In this document: positions 53,645 to 62,967 of the stretch, one piece after another
How positions within the stretch are numbered: the stretch's first letter is position 1
How the letters are laid out: every line of letters begins with the position of its first letter
Assembly (NCBI RefSeq): GCF_008180195.1
Contig: NZ_VTAV01000012.1
Span: 62,001-126,000 of the forward strand
Reading direction: 5' to 3'
Length of the DNA: 64,000 nt
Source of the DNA: Sphingobacterium phlebotomi
Lineage (GTDB): Bacteria; Bacteroidota; Bacteroidia; Sphingobacteriales; Sphingobacteriaceae
The notes under the pieces: generated by a model
Databases searched by the model: none
What the model saw: only the letters and a program-made list of their open reading frames with translations
Told to the model about the DNA's origin: nothing
Position numbers and translations under genes: made by a program

Positions 53645-54382
53645 ATGAAAATAGCAACAAATGGTGCAATTCGAGGTTTAGCTGGAAATCTCGTGGCACG
53701 AAAAATTGGAAATCAACAAATTCTACAGTCTAGACCTCGCAAGGCTAAGCAAACCATGGCCACCAAAAAAGCCTCAATCGATTTTGGTCAAGCCAGCAAT
53801 GCCGGAGGCTTTGTCCGGTCGGCTTTATCGGACACACACCTAGACTTATATGATAGCAATATGGTGGGTCGACTTAATGGACAAATATTGCGTGCCATGC
53901 GCGCTAATCCCGATCAAATACCGGGAAAAATGTGTCTTCAACACGGCAAACTGAATCGCCTAGCTAACTTCCAGTTCAATGAAAAGAGTAATACGCAGGA
54001 TTATCTAAATTTTGACATCGAATCATCACTTAACGAGAACAACTTACTCGCTATAGAAATTCCGAAGTTTAAAAAAGATCGTGATATCACATTTCTTGAC
54101 GCTGCCGGAAAGATGATTGTTATCATAAACGCCATGGCTATCGATTTCGCCAAAGCAGACTACCATATAGTATCGTACACAGAAATAGAAATTAATTGCA
54201 CGCAGTTGAAGGGCTGGCGCGAAGCGGAGCGAATAGAAGTGGATTGCACGCCATTCGTGGGATGCGTAGTTTTCGTTGGGTTATCGGTTTTGTATTTTAA
54301 TAACTCCCGCGGGAGGGATCTATTAATTAATTCCAGAGCACTTCATCCAGCAAGTATTGTAGGTGCATTTAACGTTGCATAA
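53645..54382 (+). CDS. Hypothetical protein, N-terminus DUF6266-like
   Basis: 245 residues, no signal peptide or membrane helix of confidence. The head (IATNGAIRGLAGNLVARKIGNQQILQSRPRK) recalls the GxxGxxGxxVxR...Q-x-x-RP start of DUF6266-type Bacteroidota proteins, which are phage-virion-like in composition. The middle (SSLNENNLLAIEIPKFKKDRDITF) alternates strands. The C-terminus has a hydrophobic VGCVVFVGLSVLYFNNS stretch and a Cys pair (CTQL, VDCTPFVGC). Opposite in strand to all neighbours over about 30 kb and flanked by poorly explained sequence, which may indicate an insertion. Function unknown. Confidence 0.65.
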   Translation: MKIATNGAIRGLAGNLVARKIGNQQILQSRPRKAKQTMATKKASIDFGQASNAGGFVRSALSDTHLDLYDSNMVGRLNGQILRAMRANPDQIPGKMCLQHGKLNRLANFQFNEKSNTQDYLNFDIESSLNENNLLAIEIPKFKKDRDITFLDAAGKMIVIINAMAIDFAKADYHIVSYTEIEINCTQLKGWREAERIEVDCTPFVGCVVFVGLSVLYFNNSRGRDLLINSRALHPASIVGAFNVA

Positions 54383-54412
54383 GTGAATTGTGGCAGAATC
54401 ATAGCTTAAACA

Positions 54413-54450
54413 CAGAAGCTTGCCTAAAATTTATGGAGGTAGCTTCTTTT
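54413..54450 (+). terminator. Putative terminator of the 245-aa gene
   Basis: Imperfect stem AGAAGCTTGCCT / AGGTAGCTTCT (54414-54425 with 54437-54447), followed by TTTT. It lies between convergent genes. Confidence 0.55.
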
Positions 54451-54462
54451 GCGTTAATAACC

Positions 54463-55719
54463 TTACCCAAACAACAGCAACGCAATAACCAGTGTCACCA
54501 CAATATTGAATCCCTGTGCGACCAGAAACGCATAAAGCGGTTTCTTGTTGTTTTGCACAAATAGATCTTTAAAATTCGTTTCCAAACCGATGGATGTAAA
54601 CGCCAACGCAAACCATAAGCCCTGTATACTTTTCAATTCCGCTTTTACACCGCTAACTTGCTCTGGATTAATAACAAAAGAAAACAAGAGAGAAGCAAAT
54701 ACGAATCCGATTACAAATTTGGGGAAACGCTCCCAAATAATTTTCAAAGTTGGCTTTTCCGCATGCTCTGCACTCTTGGAGTGTGAATACGTCCAGTAGA
54801 TACTGATGGCAAAAGCTGCAATTCCAAGCAGTACATTTTGCGAGAACTTCACGATCGTACTGATCTCTAAGGCCCGCTCACCCACTAAAGATCCCGACGC
54901 AACGACCGCACCGGTCGTATCAATACTGCCACCGAGCCATGCACCCGTTACCTCTTGGGACAAACCCATCCATTCTGCGATATAGGGCATGAAAATCATC
55001 ATTGGCACCGCCGTAATCAAGACTAACGAAACCACATAGGATAGCTTCTTGGGATCTCCCTTAATTGCGCCTGACGTTGCAATCGCCGCGGATACACCGC
55101 AAATAGATACCGCCGACGAAAGCATCATAGACATTTCCTCATCTATTTTAAGTCTTTTGCAGAGCCAAAACGCGAAATACCAAACTGATAATACCACGAC
55201 CAACGCTTGAATGAGTCCTAAAGCTCCGGCCTTCAATATATCACCGAAAATGACGGTTGTTCCCAGTAGTACCAGCCCAATTTTCACGTATAATTCCGTA
55301 GAAAGGGCTTCCTTAAACCATGTAGGTAATCTGAAAAAATTGCCTATCAACAAACCGATGCCCAAACTAAATATAACCGCTTCCAGGTTGTATTCCCGCA
55401 CGGTACTGTTACCTGCTAAAACCAATGCAAATGTAGTCAGCACAAACACGAAAGGAAAAACACTTAGTAGTGGTTTTAATGGTTTTCCTAGCAAGAAAGC
55501 CCCCAGCAATGCGGTAACGAACACCAATAGGAATTGCATACCGACGGCTAGTAGATTGCTTTCTGATAGCACTTGTCCAAAGAGAACAACTGTCGTATCC
55601 CAGGAAAAAGTTGGTTTGGGTATTACAACACCACACAGGGTTACAAAAATGATCGCTAATCCGAGTATCACGACAACCCAGTCTTCGCTAATCGCTATAG
55701 CTGATTTAGAAGATGACAT
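54463..55719 (-). CDS. YeiH/UPF0324 family putative sulfate exporter
   Basis: 418 residues, longer than the usual 340-350 because of an N-terminal extension carrying two extra membrane helices. About ten to eleven helices total. Family motifs: LGIGLLIGNFFRLPTWFKEAL, YVKIGLVLLGTTVIFGDILKAG, SAVSICGVSAAIATSGAIKGDPKK, GGSIDTTGAVVASGSLVGE, and FALAFTSIGLETNFKDL-like C-terminal block. Annotated as a putative sulfate/sulfonate exporter; direct evidence is limited. It ends the run susC-susD-oxidoreductase-SDR; whether cotranscribed is uncertain (51-bp gap). Confidence 0.88.
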   Translation of the reverse strand: MSSSKSAIAISEDWVVVILGLAIIFVTLCGVVIPKPTFSWDTTVVLFGQVLSESNLLAVGMQFLLVFVTALLGAFLLGKPLKPLLSVFPFVFVLTTFALVLAGNSTVREYNLEAVIFSLGIGLLIGNFFRLPTWFKEALSTELYVKIGLVLLGTTVIFGDILKAGALGLIQALVVVLSVWYFAFWLCKRLKIDEEMSMMLSSAVSICGVSAAIATSGAIKGDPKKLSYVVSLVLITAVPMMIFMPYIAEWMGLSQEVTGAWLGGSIDTTGAVVASGSLVGERALEISTIVKFSQNVLLGIAAFAISIYWTYSHSKSAEHAEKPTLKIIWERFPKFVIGFVFASLLFSFVINPEQVSGVKAELKSIQGLWFALAFTSIGLETNFKDLFVQNNKKPLYAFLVAQGFNIVVTLVIALLLFG

Positions 55720-55770
55720 TTTTACGTTTTATGAAATAGAATAATGAATGATGGTCACAATATAATATTA

Positions 55771-56676
55771 TTATACTAAATCCGCCAGCGCATCGCTGAT
55801 ATTTCCAAACTTAAAAACAAATCCGTCTTCAACAGTGTATTTGGTCGTCGCCGGAACACTTTGGAGTAGTATGCTCGAGTCGACGCCTTTTATATACGAA
55901 CCGATATGTGCTATAATCCGTGGAAGAGGCAGGCCAAAAGAGACGCCTACACTTTTTCTAAGCACTTTCATAAAAGCAGCATTCGTAACAGGATGAGGAG
56001 TGCACGCATGATAAACTCGCCGAGGATTTGTCTGTTCTATTATCCACTGCACCAACATCACAAAATCCTGCTGATGAATCCAACTAACATATTGACTTCC
56101 TTTTGCTACTTTACCTCCCAGTCCCCATTTCGCTATAGGAAGTAATTCAGCAAACATACCCTGTTGCTTAGATAACACGGGACTGACACGAAGTATCACT
56201 TTCCATGTATCCGAAAGGTCAAATGCTGAAAAGGCGGCCTCCCACCGGCGGGTCAGTTGGGCTAGATAATCCGTTCCAACAGCTATACTGGTCTCGTCCT
56301 GTAATTCATTTAGCCCCGAAAAAATAGATATACCGGAAAAATTTACCCATAGCCTCGGCGGTTTCGAGCATCGTGCAATAGCCCTCCCTAAGGCTTTGGT
56401 AGGCAAGATACGGGAGTCGTCCAGGATCGCTTTGTTTTTCGATGTGAAGCGGCATTGTATACTTTTTCCACTCAGATTGATTACGGCATCGGCTCCCTCC
56501 AGGACATCCGTCCAGTTCCCTAGGTGTTCGCCGTCCCAAAACACATAGCTTACCTTGTCTTCTTTCTTATTCCGTTGTCGGGACAAAAGCACGACTTCCC
56601 ATCCTAAATCCAGAAATGCTGTCTTTAATAGTGTTCCCAAATGACCGGTTCCTCCAGCAAGTATAATCTTTCTCAT
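55771..56676 (-). CDS. TIGR01777-type NAD-dependent epimerase/dehydratase-like protein
   Basis: 301 residues. Extended SDR: nucleotide-binding ILAGGTGHLGTLL, GADAVINLSGKSIQCRFTSKNKAILDDSRI (TIGR01777 signature with the conserved Lys/Asp-Ser-Arg), VNFSGISIFSG, QFVLRVSPVL-like strand, and the C-terminal DUF1731 domain. No classical Tyr-x-x-x-Lys catalytic pair, as is normal for this subfamily (SulA/YfcH-like). Start overlaps the stop of the FAD oxidoreductase gene by four bases (ATGA), so they are translationally coupled. Redox substrate unknown. Confidence 0.88.
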   Translation of the reverse strand: MRKIILAGGTGHLGTLLKTAFLDLGWEVVLLSRQRNKKEDKVSYVFWDGEHLGNWTDVLEGADAVINLSGKSIQCRFTSKNKAILDDSRILPTKALGRAIARCSKPPRLWVNFSGISIFSGLNELQDETSIAVGTDYLAQLTRRWEAAFSAFDLSDTWKVILRVSPVLSKQQGMFAELLPIAKWGLGGKVAKGSQYVSWIHQQDFVMLVQWIIEQTNPRRVYHACTPHPVTNAAFMKVLRKSVGVSFGLPLPRIIAHIGSYIKGVDSSILLQSVPATTKYTVEDGFVFKFGNISDALADLV

Positions 56677-58106
56677 AACTTTACATCAATATTAAAATGG
56701 TCTTTTAAGATTAATCTGGCTGCATGAAAGCCGGCCATTCCATGGACACCTCCCCCAGGAGGTGTAGATGAAGAGGCGATATACATGTTTTTATTCGACG
56801 TACGGTAAGGTGTAAGAGACAACGTCGGTCTGGTATACAACTGGTAGATATCCATCAAACCTCCATTGATGTCTCCTCCCACATAGTTGGGATTGTATGC
56901 CTCGATATCAAGGGCATTCATCGTAGATTTAGCCAGGATGGTGTCCTTAAATCCGGGAGCAAAACGTTCAATCTGATTCTCGATTTCTGCTGTAAAGTCT
57001 ACTGTAGATCCATTCGGGACATGGCAATATGCCCATCCGGTATGCTTACCCTCCGATGCACGCAGATGATCAAATTGGCTTGGTTGGGCAAACAATACAA
57101 ATGGTTTTTCCATTATCTTGCCCTGGTGCGTAATCTTTTCATAATTTGCAATCTCCTCGAAAGTATTTCCCAGGTGCACAGTAGCCGCTTGCTTACAGCG
57201 TATATCCCGAAAAGGCGTAGGATCAGATAAAGCCCAGTCGATCTTGAAAACGCCCATTCCCTGCTTGAACCGTTCCAATGAACGTCTGTATCCGTCGGAA
57301 AGTCCTGTGTTCTGCAATCGTAAAATCTGACGTGGGCTCATATTAAGTACCAGCGTTTTGTGTTCAGGTAATTGTGCTACATTATTGATCCATAAACCTG
57401 TTTGTATTTCACCTCCTAGTGAACGATAGTATGCTGCCAGCGCATCAGCGATGGACTGTGAACCACCTTTGGGAATAGGCCAGCCATAACGATGTCCTAC
57501 GGCCATCAATACCAAACCGATGGCAGAGGTCGCCCAGTTAGACAGCGGTTGTATGCCATGTGCCGCCATTCCTGCCCATAATGCTTTTGCTTTTTGTGTT
57601 TTAAACGATGATGCTGTCCACGTAGCGGGTTTTAAAGCCTTTAATCCAAAACTAGCTAAATCCAGCGGATGGCCAGGGAAACGCAATGGCCCCATGGTGT
57701 CTAGGGCCAAGCTTTCCCATCGGTTAATTATGGGTAGAATCAATTTTTTATAGGTACGCGCATCAATACCTAAATCTTGTGCGGTTTTTTCTAAACTACG
57801 GTGCAATAACGCTGCATCACCGTTATCCAAAGGATGTGCCGCCGCATAGGTAGCATGGACAAATTCTAACCCGTATGCTTGCAAGGGTAAAGAGCGCATA
57901 AAAGGAGATGCCATCGCCATCGGATGTATGGCCGAACAAACATCATGCTTAAACCCCGGCAAGGTCAATTCTTTCGTACGCATACCTCCTCCGATGGTAT
58001 CAGCTCCCTCCACAATCAACGTAGAAAGCCCTTGTTGCTGCAAAGTAATCGCAGCAGCAAATCCATTCGGACCAGAACCTATTATGATGGCATCGTATTT
58101 TTTCAA
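56673..58106 (-). CDS. FAD-dependent oxidoreductase, phytoene-dehydrogenase/PYROXD2-like
   Basis: 477 residues. N-terminal Rossmann: YDAIIIGSGPNGFAAAITLQQQGLSTLIVEGADTIGGG (GxGxxG and GGG motif), KGGSQSIADALAAYYRSLGGEIQTG, and the C-terminal FAD-contact TPPGGGVHGMAGFHAARLIL. The start codon is TTG at 58106; upstream in-frame codons reach a stop (58131) without an ATG, so a non-ATG start is needed. Family members oxidise carotenoids or other polyprenoids, but PYROXD2-type enzymes have broad roles. Overlaps the SDR gene by 4 bp and follows susD by 59 bp. Confidence 0.87.
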   Translation of the reverse strand: MKKYDAIIIGSGPNGFAAAITLQQQGLSTLIVEGADTIGGGMRTKELTLPGFKHDVCSAIHPMAMASPFMRSLPLQAYGLEFVHATYAAAHPLDNGDAALLHRSLEKTAQDLGIDARTYKKLILPIINRWESLALDTMGPLRFPGHPLDLASFGLKALKPATWTASSFKTQKAKALWAGMAAHGIQPLSNWATSAIGLVLMAVGHRYGWPIPKGGSQSIADALAAYYRSLGGEIQTGLWINNVAQLPEHKTLVLNMSPRQILRLQNTGLSDGYRRSLERFKQGMGVFKIDWALSDPTPFRDIRCKQAATVHLGNTFEEIANYEKITHQGKIMEKPFVLFAQPSQFDHLRASEGKHTGWAYCHVPNGSTVDFTAEIENQIERFAPGFKDTILAKSTMNALDIEAYNPNYVGGDINGGLMDIYQLYTRPTLSLTPYRTSNKNMYIASSSTPPGGGVHGMAGFHAARLILKDHFNIDVKL

Positions 58107-58165
58107 AACAACTATTTTTATATCTGCAATTTAACAAATCGAACGGAACTAGTAGACATCTATAA

Positions 58166-59536
58166 TTAATTGTACCCCGGATTCTGAACTAAATCATCAT
58201 CAACTTCCAAATCATTGAATGGTATGGGAAACAACCAAAGATTATTATTTGTGACACCAAGAACTTCTCCTGCTCTTTTCGTTCTGACTAAATCAAACCA
58301 TCGATGCGGCTCCAACGGAAATTCCAATCTTCTCTCTTTTTCAATAGCCTCCACCAGTTCCTCATTGCTTAAAAATTCATGGTATAAGCTCGCATTTGCT
58401 CTGGCCCGAACGGCATTGATATCTGCTAGGGCCTGCTCAGCATCGGGATTTAATTTTTTAAGCGAGGCTTCGGCACGAATAAGGTATTGTTCACCAAGCC
58501 TTAGAACATACGTCGGATTTTCACCCGTCGCCCGCCAATACAATTTTTGAACAAAATAATTACGTATGGCTGCTGATGAATTATCTTCGATCAACCGTGT
58601 CCTATCACCCGCTTCTGTAGCGTCCTGTAAATACGCATAAATTTCAAGACCAGGAGCAAACTGGTTACGATAATCTATGCTTGACCAAGAACCAAAATGA
58701 GAACTCTGGTCTACAGCAGAAAAAGCCAATTCAAAAATCGATTCTCTCGTATTTAGATTACTCAAAATAGTAGGCCAAGTAACTAATTCATAAGAACTAT
58801 CCTGAATTATATGAGTAGAATACGTAACGGCTTCCTCCCAATCTTCATTATAAAGATGTACTCGGGCTTTCAAGGCGTATACTGTCTTCTTGGTAACTCT
58901 GTTTCGATCAAGCGTTTCGGGCAGCAAAGATTCCGCCTTGTCAAGATCTTGGAGAACTTGTTGAAAAACATCTTTTTGATTACTTTGTTTTATTCCGCTA
59001 AAGTCATTCGGAGCACGTGTTGGCTCCAATACCACGGGAACATTTCCCCAAGCTCTGCCCAAATCAAAATAGGCTAGTGCCCGTATAAAATAGGCTTCAC
59101 CTACAAATAGGTTTCTTTTCTCCTCGCTGATACTTTCTCCAGATAGACTTTCGACCTTTTCTATAACATTGTTTGCTCCATTAATCACCGTAAATATCTG
59201 GCTCCATACATTATCAAGCAATGTGTTATCCGGACGGTAGGTGTGACTAGGGAAAGCATTATAATAATTTAATGTTCCAACCCATATATGATCTCCGCCA
59301 GACAGATACGCTGTCGCCGCAAAGCCATCTCCACCATAATATAATCTATCCTGTAGCTGATTATAAACACCCAATATAGCTGTCTCGGCAGTGGCTTCAT
59401 CTACAATAACAACATTATCGGATACAGATTCTATAGGCTCTATAGCTAGAAAATAATCGGTACATGACTGTGCTAACGCCGACACGCCGATCAAGGCTAG
59501 GGCAAATATTTTTCGTATAGATGTTGATAATTTCAT
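58166..59536 (-). CDS. RagB/SusD family nutrient-uptake lipoprotein (locus 2)
   Basis: 456 residues, lipobox ALAQSC. SusD features: EPIESVSDNVVIVDEATAETAILGVYNQLQ, RNLFVGEAYFIRALAYFDLGRAWGNVPVVLEP, TKKTVYALKARVHLYNEDW, C-terminal YVLRLGEQYLIRAEAS, INAVRARAN, EAIEKERRLEFPLEPHRWFDLVR and DLEVDDDLVQNPGYN. Shorter and clearly different from the locus-1 SusD. 21 bp after susC. No glycosidase follows, so the ligand may not be a polysaccharide. Confidence 0.95.
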   Translation of the reverse strand: MKLSTSIRKIFALALIGVSALAQSCTDYFLAIEPIESVSDNVVIVDEATAETAILGVYNQLQDRLYYGGDGFAATAYLSGGDHIWVGTLNYYNAFPSHTYRPDNTLLDNVWSQIFTVINGANNVIEKVESLSGESISEEKRNLFVGEAYFIRALAYFDLGRAWGNVPVVLEPTRAPNDFSGIKQSNQKDVFQQVLQDLDKAESLLPETLDRNRVTKKTVYALKARVHLYNEDWEEAVTYSTHIIQDSSYELVTWPTILSNLNTRESIFELAFSAVDQSSHFGSWSSIDYRNQFAPGLEIYAYLQDATEAGDRTRLIEDNSSAAIRNYFVQKLYWRATGENPTYVLRLGEQYLIRAEASLKKLNPDAEQALADINAVRARANASLYHEFLSNEELVEAIEKERRLEFPLEPHRWFDLVRTKRAGEVLGVTNNNLWLFPIPFNDLEVDDDLVQNPGYN

Positions 59537-59557
59537 GTGTTTCTATTTCGAGTAAGT

Positions 59558-62500
59558 TTAAAAAGTGACATTTAATCCAAATTGCACCGTTCTGGGATGC
59601 GGAGGCATAGAGAAATCCAACCCCTGTACAGTAGCGCCAGGTTGCTGTTGGGCGACATTGACCTCCGGATCAGGTCCGCTGTACTTCGTAAAGGTCAACA
59701 AATTAGCCGCATTAACAAATAGCTTGGCCTGTTTGAATAAATTTTGCTTTCTTAAGAGAGACTGTGGTAAAGAATAGCCTAAATACACGCTTTTCAGACG
59801 AATAAAGGAAGCATCTTCTAAAAACCTGTCACTTTCGTAATTATGGTTTAAGCTTCCGTCGGCATTTTCCTTCGTCGTTACCCGCGGTATGTCCGTGATA
59901 TCTCCTGGATTTTGCCACCTATCCATCATACTCTTTTGCATGGACCAGGAGGTTCCCCTAGAACCGGCATGTTCCTGAAAATAGCGGTTCATGTTGAACA
60001 CCTTATTCCCTTGTGAAAAATAAAAATAGAATGAAAAGTCTATATTTTTATATTTAAAGGTATTATTAATCCCCCCTTGGTATGCGGGCCAAGCATCCCC
60101 TACAATTTGTCTATCTTCTACCGTAATCCGTCCATCCTGCGTCCGTGAATCATCATAGACTGCATCACCTGTCTGCGTGTCTACATAAAGCTGCTTATAC
60201 AACCAGAATGAATAGAGTGGATATCCCTCTTCTAAGCGCACCCAATCCCTATTATATTGTGTAAAAGCCCGCGGAAGTTTTTCAATCCGATTTCTATTAT
60301 GAGAAACCGTCACCTGTGTTGACCATTGAAAGTTTTCCGATTGTACATTGACCGCGTTAAGAGACAATTCAAATCCCCTGTTGCTCATTTCTCCCAAATT
60401 TTGGAATACAGAAGAAAATCCGGTCTTCGCCGGGGTAGGAACCTGAAGCAATAAATCTGTGGTATACTTATCGTAGATGTCCAACCCCACAGTAAACCTG
60501 CGATTAAAGAACGATCCTTCCAGTCCGATATTCCATTGACGTGTCGTTTCCCATTTCAAGTCTTCATTGCCGAGCTGCGAAGGAGATACTCCAGGTTGAC
60601 CAAGATAATTATTACCACCCGTCCAGAGACCCAAAGAAGCAAAATCAGGAATTCCCTGGTTACCAGACCAGCCTATACTAGATTTGAGTAAAACTTCATT
60701 TATAGAAGACCATCTATCCTTCAGGAATTCTTCGTTACTGATACGCCAAGCTAAACCTAATGACGGGAAAGTTGCCCATCGATTATTGCGTCCAAAACGT
60801 GACGAGGCATCACTCCGCAGATTGGCGTCGACCACATATTTGTCTTGATAGCTATAGTTAACTCCTCCAAAATAGGAAATCAACCCTGAAGGAAGAAGAC
60901 CTGTCGTAGATCCTGTAGTCACCGCAGCCGCAGAAATAGCTGTAAATTGCGTACTGGGATAATTTGTACCCGTAATGGTTGATCGGGAAAACTCATTTCT
61001 TTGCAAGGTGTTTCCTAAAAAAACAGAGAGAAAATGGTCGGTATCGGAGAAAGGGGTATAGTTTAACAATTGCTCGGCAATCCACACGCGCTCGCTAGTC
61101 AATGCGTCCGTTCCACTCCCGTTTGAAGAGCGACCTTGATTAAGATTCGCATTATAGTAAATAACTTCATTATAACTGTTGTCGTCTAAGCTAAAAGAAC
61201 TTCTGAAGCTCAGGTTCTTTAAGATATCCCATTTTATAAATGCATTACCGATGAATCGTTTAGTGTAAGCGTGACTATTGCTGTTTTCCAGTAATACATA
61301 AGGATTATTAAAGCGTTCTCCTCTATTGTACGATCCATCGGCATTCAGAATAGGTGTAAGTGTAGGCGTATGTAGTCCCGTATTGGTAATACCTCCTGTA
61401 TCCCCCGTTGGAACAGTTTCCCTATTGACTAAGCTATAAGAAATGTTAGTTCCAATTTGCAAACTATTAGAAATATTATGATCAAGATTTGATCTAAAAC
61501 TTTTTCGGTTAAAATTCTGTAGCTTTAAAATAGAGGGTGAATTATTTATTTCTCCGCTCACATAGAAAGACGTTTTGTCGCTTCCTCCTCTGACAGACAG
61601 ATTATTGATTGTTTGATTGGTTGTTCGGAATATTAATCCCAATCTATCATAGGTACCTTGTTCTTCAGGTAGACCCTGTCCGCCTTCACTTATTGGACGA
61701 TATGGACGTGTTTCGTAGGTTCCTCCATCATTTATCCACTGCTCATTTAATATAGTAGCATGTTCAGGGCCTGTGACCAACTCCCAAAGCTTTGGAGCCT
61801 TTGCAATACCAAATGTGCTATTAAAATTGACTTCGGTTCTTTCGCCCTTCTTTCCTTTCTTGGTCGTAATAACAATAACGCCATTAGCCCCTCTAGCACC
61901 GTACACTGCTGTCGCATTCGCATCTTTATATACCTCTATCGTTTCTATATCAGCTGGATTGATATCCGCCAACGGATTTGAGGTTTGTCCTCCTGCACCT
62001 ACACTCTGCAACGAGGAACTATTGATAAATACACCATCGATGATATACAAAGGGTCGTTATTGGCGTTAATGGAAGTTGCTCCGCGCAGACGGACCAGAG
62101 CTGTACCTCCTTCGACACCTGAAGAAGAAGAAATCTGTACGCCGGGTGCAAGGCCTTGTAGCTTTTCGGTGAAACTAGTCCCTAAATTGTTGGAGAGATT
62201 GTCCCCATTTACCTGGCTAACGGCTCCTGTTATATTTGATTTTTTCTTTTGTCCGTATCCTACGACCACGATTTCATCTAGTCGCTCTGCAGATGGTTCA
62301 AGTTCAATGACAGTCGGTGACAAGCTTACATCCAAAATTTTCTTCTCATATCCTATATAAGTCACATTGATGGTGAAAGGCAGTTTTTGCCCCGTGACAA
62401 ACTGAAACTCGCCATTATGGTCTGTTTTCACGCTATGTGTGACCCCATCTAACTGTAGGGTAACCCCTTCAAGTGGCTTTTTTTTAATCGCATCTATAAC

Positions 62501-62632
62501 CTTTCCTTCTAGTGCTGCATTAACAATCGGCCTTGGTTTCTGCTGTGCATAACTCGTTGTTGCATATAGCCCTAGAAAAAATAATAATCCTATTTTTACG
62601 TATCGAAACGCGGTATCTTTATTTGTGTTCAT
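59558..62632 (-). CDS. SusC/RagA TonB-linked outer membrane transporter (locus 2)
   Basis: 1024 residues. Signal peptide ending SYAQQ, CarboxypepD_reg-like domain (about 35-110: NAALEGKVIDAIKKKPLEGVTLQL), plug domain (DEIVVVGYGQKKKSNITGAVSQVNGDNL, LYIIDGVFINSSSLQ, IETIEVYKDANATAVYGARGANGVIVITTKKG), then the barrel ending HPRTVQFGLNVTF. It imports a large or bulky nutrient with the SusD protein encoded 21 bp downstream. No regulator is adjacent on this side; the small lipoprotein and thioredoxin-like genes lie 122 bp upstream. Confidence 0.96.
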   Translation of the reverse strand: MNTNKDTAFRYVKIGLLFFLGLYATTSYAQQKPRPIVNAALEGKVIDAIKKKPLEGVTLQLDGVTHSVKTDHNGEFQFVTGQKLPFTINVTYIGYEKKILDVSLSPTVIELEPSAERLDEIVVVGYGQKKKSNITGAVSQVNGDNLSNNLGTSFTEKLQGLAPGVQISSSSGVEGGTALVRLRGATSINANNDPLYIIDGVFINSSSLQSVGAGGQTSNPLADINPADIETIEVYKDANATAVYGARGANGVIVITTKKGKKGERTEVNFNSTFGIAKAPKLWELVTGPEHATILNEQWINDGGTYETRPYRPISEGGQGLPEEQGTYDRLGLIFRTTNQTINNLSVRGGSDKTSFYVSGEINNSPSILKLQNFNRKSFRSNLDHNISNSLQIGTNISYSLVNRETVPTGDTGGITNTGLHTPTLTPILNADGSYNRGERFNNPYVLLENSNSHAYTKRFIGNAFIKWDILKNLSFRSSFSLDDNSYNEVIYYNANLNQGRSSNGSGTDALTSERVWIAEQLLNYTPFSDTDHFLSVFLGNTLQRNEFSRSTITGTNYPSTQFTAISAAAVTTGSTTGLLPSGLISYFGGVNYSYQDKYVVDANLRSDASSRFGRNNRWATFPSLGLAWRISNEEFLKDRWSSINEVLLKSSIGWSGNQGIPDFASLGLWTGGNNYLGQPGVSPSQLGNEDLKWETTRQWNIGLEGSFFNRRFTVGLDIYDKYTTDLLLQVPTPAKTGFSSVFQNLGEMSNRGFELSLNAVNVQSENFQWSTQVTVSHNRNRIEKLPRAFTQYNRDWVRLEEGYPLYSFWLYKQLYVDTQTGDAVYDDSRTQDGRITVEDRQIVGDAWPAYQGGINNTFKYKNIDFSFYFYFSQGNKVFNMNRYFQEHAGSRGTSWSMQKSMMDRWQNPGDITDIPRVTTKENADGSLNHNYESDRFLEDASFIRLKSVYLGYSLPQSLLRKQNLFKQAKLFVNAANLLTFTKYSGPDPEVNVAQQQPGATVQGLDFSMPPHPRTVQFGLNVTF

Positions 62633-62754
62633 TTTGTCTTAACAGTAAATATCTACAAGTGCCAACGCCAATTGATTACTTGTTTTTGTTTCTTCTATAA
62701 GTTGGGGAATCGAATCATATTGCTTCCCCCAATTTAATATGTCATGTAAAAGTT

Positions 62755-62919
62755 TTAATCGCATCCAGTCGTAGGATCGACTTCATCGTCTTTATTCAAT
62801 GCTTTTACACTGTCTGCTTCCAACTTATCCTTCTCTTTTTTATCAGAATTTCCGCCACACGAGATGACCAGTTGGGTTACTACAAATAATAACAAGATAT
62901 TCTTCAATAAATGCTTCAT
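62755..62919 (-). CDS. Small lipoprotein with Cys near the C-terminus
   Basis: About 54 residues from ATG 62919; the frame reaches 62943. Signal peptide MKHLLKNILLLFVVTQLVISCG with lipobox VISC. The mature lipoprotein is about 35 residues, very charged (DKKEKDKLEADSVKALNKDDE) and ends DPTTGCD, with a second cysteine two residues from the end. No known family. It is 48 bp after the thioredoxin-like lipoprotein gene and in the same direction, so the pair may be cotranscribed. The terminal Cys could form a disulfide or be modified; this is speculative. Confidence 0.6.
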   Translation of the reverse strand: MKHLLKNILLLFVVTQLVISCGGNSDKKEKDKLEADSVKALNKDDEVDPTTGCD

Positions 62920-62967
62920 GTCTGTTTTTTTATGATTATTCAATAATTAATTTAATATGATCGTATA

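Noticed and set aside
53385..53648. Plus-strand 87-aa ORF before the 245-aa gene
   Set aside because: No domain, odd composition, overlaps the start of the real gene and a minus-strand frame; likely non-coding.
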